Shown here piece by piece: positions 1 through 7,564 of a DNA stretch of 7,564 nucleotides; within the stretch, counting starts at the first letter, position 1; the number at the start of each line of letters is the position of its first letter. The notes under the pieces are model-generated. The model was not told the DNA's origin. It saw nothing but the letters and a program-made list of their open reading frames with translations, and did not search any database. Source of the stretch: JBGPFS01 sp041483455 (GTDB lineage Bacteria > Chloroflexota > Limnocylindria > Limnocylindrales > CSP1-4); assembly GCA_041483455.1 (NCBI GenBank), contig JBGPFS010000114.1, positions 1 to 7,564 on the forward strand, given 5' to 3'. Position numbers and translations under genes: made by a program.

Positions 1-88
1 CTCGGAGGCGAACCACGGGATCCTGCGCGGCTACCTCATCGACATGGGCAGCGACGGGATCGAGCGGACGCTCCGGGTCGAGGGCTAG
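1..88 (+). CDS. 3' end of an unrecognised protein-coding gene (partial)
   Basis: Reading from base 2, 28 codons run to a TAG at 86-88, giving a tail that ends GYLIDMGSDGIERTLRVEG. Every one of these codons ends in G or C, the same strong third-position bias as the sure genes here, so this is very likely real coding sequence cut by the left edge. The tail is too short to assign a family, and I do not recognise it. It converges on the leftward tatA gene, with 66 bases between the two stop codons. Nothing links its function to the neighbours. Confidence 0.7.
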   Translation, partial: SEANHGILRGYLIDMGSDGIERTLRVEG

Positions 89-92
89 GAGA

Positions 93-126
93 GCCGCCTT
101 CGGGCGACGGGGCCGCCGAGCGGCCC
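93..126. terminator. GC hairpins between convergent genes, possible terminator
   Basis: Two hairpins lie between the stop codons of the rightward partial gene and the leftward tatA. The first (95-106) is CGCC-TTCG-GGCG, a four-pair stem closing a cUUCGg tetraloop, an unusually stable RNA loop type. The second (110-126) is GGGCCGC-CGA-GCGGCCC, a perfect seven-pair stem. Neither is followed by a T-run on either strand, so a classical intrinsic terminator is not proven. The position between convergent genes is the main support for a bidirectional stop. Confidence 0.4.
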
Positions 127-154
127 GCCGAACGGTACGTCGAGCGGTCCGCGG

Positions 155-358
155 CTAGGCCCCTGGGCCTTCCTTCGGCGGCTCGCCCTCGCCCTTCGCC
201 TGGGCTTCGCGAGCCTCATCGCGGAGCTCCGAGGCCTCCTTCCGCGCCTCCTTGACCCCGAGGCCGAGCGCCCGGCCGATCTGGGGCAGGGTCTTGGGCC
301 CGCGCCAGACGATGGCGAGGATGAGGATCACGATCAGGACGAGGCCGACGTCGCTCAT
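155..358 (-). CDS. tatA: Sec-independent translocase subunit, TatA/TatE family
   Basis: This 67-residue protein has the TatA plan: a short N-terminal membrane helix (about residues 5-18), a hinge with GPKTLPQIGRALG (about 20-32), an amphipathic helix rich in K, E, R and A (about 33-55), and a loose acidic tail. TatA multimers form the membrane passage for folded proteins carrying twin-arginine signals, working with TatC, which is not in the window. The hinge reads W-R-G-P where the family nearly always has F-G, so the usual phenylalanine is replaced by arginine; see findings. The TatB subtype is less likely given the short length. The ATG at 358 has no clear Shine-Dalgarno site; it lies 34 bases after the DUF3052 stop, so translation probably follows from that gene on one transcript. 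Confidence 0.88.
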   Translation of the reverse strand: MSDVGLVLIVILILAIVWRGPKTLPQIGRALGLGVKEARKEASELRDEAREAQAKGEGEPPKEGPGA

Positions 359-392
359 GTCCGGATGGTAGCGCGTCGGCGGAGGCGTCGGC

Positions 393-848
393 TCACCGCG
401 CGCGGAGCGCCCGCGGGATGACGAGCCGCAGGGCGGTGTGCGTCGCCGAGAAGCTCGCGACCTTGTTGTCGACGAGGCCGCTCGCGCGCGCGGCCGCGAT
501 CACCTCGACGTCCCGGAGCGTCGCTGCGCGGCCCTTGCGCGAGACGACCCAGATGGCGCCGTCCTGGGCGATGGCCGCCCGGAGCGCGGTGAGGTCGGCC
601 AGCTCGGCCTGCGAATCCGCGGCGAGGAAGACCAGGTCGACCCGGTCGACCGGGTCGGCGACGCCGGCCCTCACGATAACGTCGCCCGGCCGCCAGACCT
701 CGACCTCGGTCGTGCGTTCGCGGAGGAGTGCCCCGAAGACGGCGTCGTCGACGCCGACGAGCGCCACCCGGGCCCCGGGCCTGACGCCGAGCTTGTCGAT
801 GAGCGGGGTCGTGTAGGTGCGCTCCACGGCGGCTATCGTGCCATGCAT
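393..848 (-). CDS. DUF3052 family protein
   Basis: This 151-residue soluble protein resembles the DUF3052 family, common in actinobacteria and of unknown biochemical role as far as I know. Family-like landmarks are TTPLIDKLGVRPGARVAL near the start (residues 13-30), a central segment of hydrophobic strand VDLVFLAADS (70-79), DGAIWVVSRKGR (96-107), and a closing segment GLVDNKVASFSATHTALRLVIPR (124-146). Alternating strands and helices suggest an alpha/beta Rossmann-like fold, but no catalytic motif is evident. The ATG at 848 overlaps the start of the divergent deacetylase gene. An alternative GTG at 827 would drop seven residues and still keep the conserved part, so the start is uncertain. 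It is probably transcribed with tatA downstream. Confidence 0.82.
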   Translation of the reverse strand: MHGTIAAVERTYTTPLIDKLGVRPGARVALVGVDDAVFGALLRERTTEVEVWRPGDVIVRAGVADPVDRVDLVFLAADSQAELADLTALRAAIAQDGAIWVVSRKGRAATLRDVEVIAAARASGLVDNKVASFSATHTALRLVIPRALRAR

Positions 849-849
849 G
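842..849. promoter_or_regulatory. CATGCATG palindrome carrying both divergent start codons
   Basis: The eight bases CATGCATG read the same on both strands. The rightward deacetylase ATG is 847-849 and the leftward DUF3052 ATG is 848-846, so the two start codons share the bases A847 and T848. If both starts are right there is no intergenic space, and each promoter must lie in the other gene's coding sequence or both messages must be nearly leaderless. A possible rightward -10 box, TATCGT at 834-839, sits seven bases before the ATG, but no matching -35 is seen. Neither start has a convincing ribosome binding site. Confidence 0.5.
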
Positions 850-2595
850 TCCCGCGTCGACGGCCCCCTGCTCGTCTTCGGCCCCGCGTCCTCGACCTAC
901 GACTTCGGGCCGAGCCACCCGCTGACGCCGCGCCGCTTCGGGCCGGGGATCGACCTGCTCCGGGCACTCGGGGCGGAGCCCGGCCTCGCGCCGGAGCCGG
1001 CGAGCGACGAGGAGCTCCGGGCGGTCCACGAGCGTGCCTACGTCGCGGCCGTCCGGAGATTCGCCGCGGAGCCGGCCTCGGCACCGGTCTTCGGGATCGC
1101 CCCGTTCGGCGACTGCCCGCCGTTCGCCGGGATGCACGACGCGTCGGCCGCGGTGGCCGGTGGCTCCCTCCGGGCGGTCGAGGCGATCCTGCGCGGTGAG
1201 GTCGAGCATGCCTTCCATCCGGGCGGCGGACTCCATCACGCTCTGCCCGCCCGTGCTTCCGGCTTCTGCATCTACAACGACGTGGCGCTCGCGATCGCGC
1301 GGGCGCGCCTGGCCGGTCTCCGGGTCCTGTACGTGGACCTCGACGTCCACCACGGCGATGGCGTCCAGGCGATCCACTTCGCGGACCCGGGCGTGCTGAC
1401 GTTCTCGATCCACGAGAGCGGGCGGACGCTGTTCCCGGGCACGGGCTTCGTCGACGAGCTGGGGGAGGGGACGGCGGTGGGCACGGCCGTGAACGTGCCG
1501 CTCGAGGCCGGCACCGGCGAAGGTCCCTGGCTCGAGGCGATCCATGGGCTCGTCCCGGCGCTCGCGGCCGCGTTCGGGCCCGACCTCGTCGTGAGCCAGC
1601 ATGGGGCGGACGCTCACGCCTTCGACCCGCTGGCCCACCTGCGGGTCACGACGACCGCGATGGGCGAGGCCGCCCGGCTGGTCGATGCGCTGGCGCATCG
1701 CCGGGCGCGGGGTCGCTGGCTGGCGACGGGCGGCGGCGGGTACGACGCCTATCGCGTCGTCCCGCGGGCATGGGCGCTGACCTGGCTGGCGGGGGCCCAC
1801 CGGGAAGCCCCGATCGCGATCCCCGCCCGGTGGCGCGAGCGCTGGGCGGACGAGGCGGCGCGCTACGGCCAGCTCCCCGTGCCCGAGACGTTCGACGACC
1901 CGCCGAACGCGGGGTTGAGCGCCGCCGGATCGCAGGCCGTGGCCGAGGCCGGCTCGCGAGCGGCCATCGACCTCGTTCGACGGCTGGCCCTGCCGGCGGT
2001 CGTCCGGTTCGCGCTCGAGCGCGGCTGGTGGTCGCCGCTCGGCGACCAGGTCGGTCGGGACCGAGGGCCGGGCGACTCGGCGACCCTCGCCGCGGGGGCG
2101 CCGACGATCGTGCCCGAGCTCGGGCCCGCGATCCTCGAGCGGCTCGCCATCGCGCCGCGGACCATCGCGCCCGCCGACCCGGCCGACGTCCACGGCCTGC
2201 TCCTCGGCGCGCTCCGGTCGGCCGACGACGTCGCGGTGTCGGCCGCGGTCGCAGGCTCGCTGATCGTGGGATTGGCCGTGTCGGTCGGGCCGCCGAGCGC
2301 CGCGCCCTCCGCCCGCGACCTCATCGCCATCGGCGTGGCGCCCGATCACCGTGGGGCCGGCCTGGCCACGAGGCTCCTCGAGGCCCACCTCTCCGGGGTC
2401 GCCCGGGGCCGGCCCGGGCCGACCGCCTGGACCGCGACCGTCACGGTCGCCGAGCGCGACCCCATGGAGCCCCTGCCGGTCGCGACGCGCCGCCTCATCG
2501 CCGAGCGGCTCCTGCGGCGGGCCGGGTTCCGGATCCTGCCGGCGCCGCGGGACCTCGCGGCGGCCGATCGCTGGGCATTCGCGGCTGAGCGCTGA
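847..2595 (+). CDS. acuC: AcuC-type class I histone-deacetylase-family enzyme fused to a C-terminal GNAT acetyltransferase domain
   Basis: This 582-residue protein has two parts. Residues 1 to about 330 form a zinc deacetylase of the HDAC/AcuC family. Visible elements are the histidine dyad H130-H131 in GGGLHHA, the metal ligands D166 and H168 in VDLDVHHGDG, the third ligand D255 in SQHGAD, and the catalytic tyrosine Y299 in GGGGYD, so it looks active. Bacterial AcuC removes acetyl groups from acetyl-CoA synthetase lysine, restoring acetate/acetoin use. After a linker (about 330-435), residues about 436-582 look like a GNAT fold: entry strand PRTIAPADPADVHGLLL, a short AGSLIVGLAV hairpin, the acetyl-CoA motif GVAPDHRGAGLATRLLEAHL (496-515), and a closing ERLLRRAGFRIL helix-strand. 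AcuC alone is usually under 400 residues, so the extra length is the GNAT part. I chose the ATG at 847 because homologues begin about 15-20 residues before YDFGPSHPL; a GTG at 817 would add ten residues inside the opposite gene. The substrate is inferred; another acyl-lysine or small amide is possible. Confidence 0.92.
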   Translation: MSRVDGPLLVFGPASSTYDFGPSHPLTPRRFGPGIDLLRALGAEPGLAPEPASDEELRAVHERAYVAAVRRFAAEPASAPVFGIAPFGDCPPFAGMHDASAAVAGGSLRAVEAILRGEVEHAFHPGGGLHHALPARASGFCIYNDVALAIARARLAGLRVLYVDLDVHHGDGVQAIHFADPGVLTFSIHESGRTLFPGTGFVDELGEGTAVGTAVNVPLEAGTGEGPWLEAIHGLVPALAAAFGPDLVVSQHGADAHAFDPLAHLRVTTTAMGEAARLVDALAHRRARGRWLATGGGGYDAYRVVPRAWALTWLAGAHREAPIAIPARWRERWADEAARYGQLPVPETFDDPPNAGLSAAGSQAVAEAGSRAAIDLVRRLALPAVVRFALERGWWSPLGDQVGRDRGPGDSATLAAGAPTIVPELGPAILERLAIAPRTIAPADPADVHGLLLGALRSADDVAVSAAVAGSLIVGLAVSVGPPSAAPSARDLIAIGVAPDHRGAGLATRLLEAHLSGVARGRPGPTAWTATVTVAERDPMEPLPVATRRLIAERLLRRAGFRILPAPRDLAAADRWAFAAER

Positions 2596-2668
2596 GGGGG
2601 ACACGCGTGGCCCGGTCCCTTGGTCACCTGCCATCGACCCGCCCGGCCCCCGAGATCCGGTCCGTCCG

Positions 2669-2700
2669 GCCTGTAAACCTGTAGCGCGGTGGGTAAGAAT
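2669..2700 (+). promoter_or_regulatory. Promoter-like AT island with a tandem CCTGTA repeat upstream of the DoxX gene
   Basis: Within the 178-base gap after the deacetylase gene, this is the only AT-rich stretch. CCTGTA occurs at 2670-2675 and again at 2678-2683, an eight-base period in one direction. A -10-like TAAGAAT follows at 2694-2700, preceded by TGGG, which resembles an extended -10. The hexamer 17 bases upstream (CTGTAA, 2671-2676) matches the -35 consensus at only three positions and overlaps the first repeat. The repeat could be an activator or sigma-factor contact. The predicted transcript starts near 2707, leaving a leader of about 67 bases. Confidence 0.4.
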
Positions 2701-2708
2701 AGAGGCAC

Positions 2709-2767
2709 GGTCCGGCGTCCAAGATCGTCGCCAGAGGGTTGCGGCGATCCGCCTCGGACCCGGGAGG
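2709..2767 (+). promoter_or_regulatory. Foldable 5' leader and Shine-Dalgarno site of the DoxX gene
   Basis: GGGAGG at 2762-2767 is a strong ribosome binding site six bases before the ATG at 2774, and it fixes that start. Just upstream, GGTCCG (2709-2714) can pair with CGGACC (2755-2760), enclosing a second stem of TCGCC (2728-2732) with GGCGA (2743-2747). The outer stem ends one base before the ribosome site. At this GC content short pairings arise easily by chance, so the ribosome site is firm but the fold is speculative. It matches no riboswitch class that I recognise. Confidence 0.45.
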
Positions 2768-2773
2768 CAGCAG

Positions 2774-3328
2774 ATGCAGATCACCGCACGGACCCACCAG
2801 CTCGGCGTCGCGCTCCTGCGCGTCGTCGTGGGGGTCATCTTCCTGTGGGCGGGCCTCGACAAGCTCCTCGGCTCGGGCGACAAGCCCTGGAGCGCCGCCT
2901 ACTTCCTGAGCAAGCTCACCAACGGGACCCTGGGCTGGCCCTTCGTGACGGCTCCGGCCCAGGGCACGGTCTTCAACCCGACCCACGACCTGTGGGTCAA
3001 CCTGGCCTCCAACGCGTCGCTGATGTCGATCGTCGACGTCCTGGTCGTGTTCGGCGAGTGCGCGATCGGCGTGGCGCTCATCTTCGGGATCCTGACCCGC
3101 TTCGCGGCGGCCATGGGCACCCTGATGATGCTGCTCTTCTTCTTCGCCGCCTGGGACTTCGCCTACGGCATCGTCAACCAGCACCTGACCTACGCGCTCG
3201 TCTGCGCGACGCTCGTCGCGCTCGGTGCCGGCAAGTACTACGGCCTCGACGCGATCGTCGGCCCGAACGTCGGACCGAAGCTCCGCTCGTGGTTCTTCTC
3301 CGGCGAGGCGGTGCCCGCCGCGAGCTGA
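2774..3328 (+). CDS. DoxX family membrane protein
   Basis: This 184-residue protein has four predicted membrane helices, about residues 10-28, 84-106, 108-127 and 134-152, as in the DoxX/DoxD family. Family features include LLRVVVGVIFLWAGLDKLL in helix 1, GECAIGVALIFGILTRFAA across helices 2 and 3, and GAGKYYGLDAIVG after helix 4. A loop of about 55 residues (29-83), rich in W, N, T and P, separates helices 1 and 2 and is longer than in minimal DoxX proteins; it recalls DoxD-like thiosulfate:quinone oxidoreductase subunits. Known relatives include the mycobacterial DoxX, reported to join superoxide dismutase and a thiosulfate sulfurtransferase in a membrane redox complex; neither partner gene is in the window. 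A redox or quinone-linked role is therefore family-based inference. It probably has its own promoter and is followed by hairpins, so it may be monocistronic. Confidence 0.87.
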   Translation: MQITARTHQLGVALLRVVVGVIFLWAGLDKLLGSGDKPWSAAYFLSKLTNGTLGWPFVTAPAQGTVFNPTHDLWVNLASNASLMSIVDVLVVFGECAIGVALIFGILTRFAAAMGTLMMLLFFFAAWDFAYGIVNQHLTYALVCATLVALGAGKYYGLDAIVGPNVGPKLRSWFFSGEAVPAAS

Positions 3329-3331
3329 TCC

Positions 3332-3409
3332 CGCCCGGCCTGCCGGGCGACCCAGCCGACTCCTCCCCAGCGTCGGAACGGCGGACCCTCCCCCCGGGGT
3401 CCGCCGTTC
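3332..3409 (+). terminator. Tandem hairpins after the DoxX gene, probable terminator
   Basis: The first hairpin (3332-3349) is CGCCCGG-CCTG-CCGGGCG, three bases after the stop codon. The second is much stronger: GAACGGCGGACCC (3376-3388) pairs perfectly over 13 bases with GGGTCCGCCGTTC (3397-3409) around an eight-base C-rich loop. With one bulged G the stem extends two more pairs. Downstream bases (CTGTTCGGTTTCG) are only mildly T-rich, so termination would rely on stem strength or on Rho. It separates the DoxX gene from lhr and ends about 30 bases before the lhr -10 box. Confidence 0.6.
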
Positions 3410-3439
3410 GACCATCTGTTCGGTTTCGCTCGGGCGGCC

Positions 3440-3445
3440 TATACT
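3440..3445 (+). promoter_or_regulatory. -10 box (TATACT) of lhr
   Basis: TATACT matches the bacterial -10 consensus at five of six positions and is the best such match in the gap, where AT-rich hexamers are rare. No good -35 appears 16-18 bases upstream. Only nine bases separate it from the GTG at 3455, so the RNA would begin at or within a few bases of the start codon. The gap between them has no purine-rich ribosome site, which agrees with a leaderless or near-leaderless message. Confidence 0.5.
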
Positions 3446-3454
3446 CGCCGTCCC

Positions 3455-7564
<4,110 letters not shown>

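Noticed and set aside
117..147. Repeated CGAGCGG heptamer near the left edge
   Set aside because: Copies at 61, 117 and 141 are short and GC-rich and are unremarkable at this base composition.
2351..2773. In-frame upstream extension of the DoxX gene (start at 2351)
   Set aside because: The extension is out of frame with the deacetylase C-terminus it overlaps, is low-complexity, and ignores the strong GGGAGG site before the ATG at 2774.
355..2883. Open frame of 842 codons on the minus strand, opposite the deacetylase gene
   Set aside because: It has the same arginine/glycine-rich shadow composition, overlaps DUF3052 and tatA in another frame, and covers catalytic motifs of the real gene on the plus strand.

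Overview
The window is very GC-rich, with G or C at nearly every third codon position. It carries ordinary bacterial chromosomal genes: a TatA-type pore protein, a DUF3052 protein, an AcuC-type deacetylase, a DoxX membrane protein and the large helicase Lhr. Base composition and the DUF3052/long-Lhr combination fit a high-GC Actinobacteriota or Chloroflexota (Limnocylindria-like) genome. That placement is inference from style; no marker gene here fixes it. No mobile element, CRISPR array, rRNA or tRNA was seen.

Layout: positions 1-88 hold the 3' end of a rightward gene that I do not recognise. It converges on a leftward pair, DUF3052 (848-393) then tatA (358-155), probably one transcript; GC hairpins at 95-126 lie between the convergent ends. 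Rightward from 847 runs an AcuC-like zinc deacetylase that continues without interruption into a C-terminal GNAT acetyltransferase domain. Its ATG overlaps the ATG of the leftward DUF3052 gene inside the palindrome CATGCATG. After a 178-base gap with a promoter-like AT island comes the DoxX membrane protein (2774-3328), followed by two hairpins. The helicase gene lhr begins at a GTG at 3455, just after a TATACT box, and is still open at the right edge after 1,370 codons.

The most notable item is the deacetylase-acetyltransferase fusion. Known AcuC and AcuA proteins are separate enzymes that remove and add acetyl groups on acetyl-CoA synthetase in Bacillus; here the two activities appear to sit on one polypeptide. 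Otherwise the genes look like separate housekeeping or stress units (export, acetyl-lysine control, membrane redox, DNA repair), and nothing in the window ties them into one pathway. Secondary points are the shared palindromic start, a probable near-leaderless lhr message, and an arginine in the TatA hinge where a phenylalanine is nearly always found.
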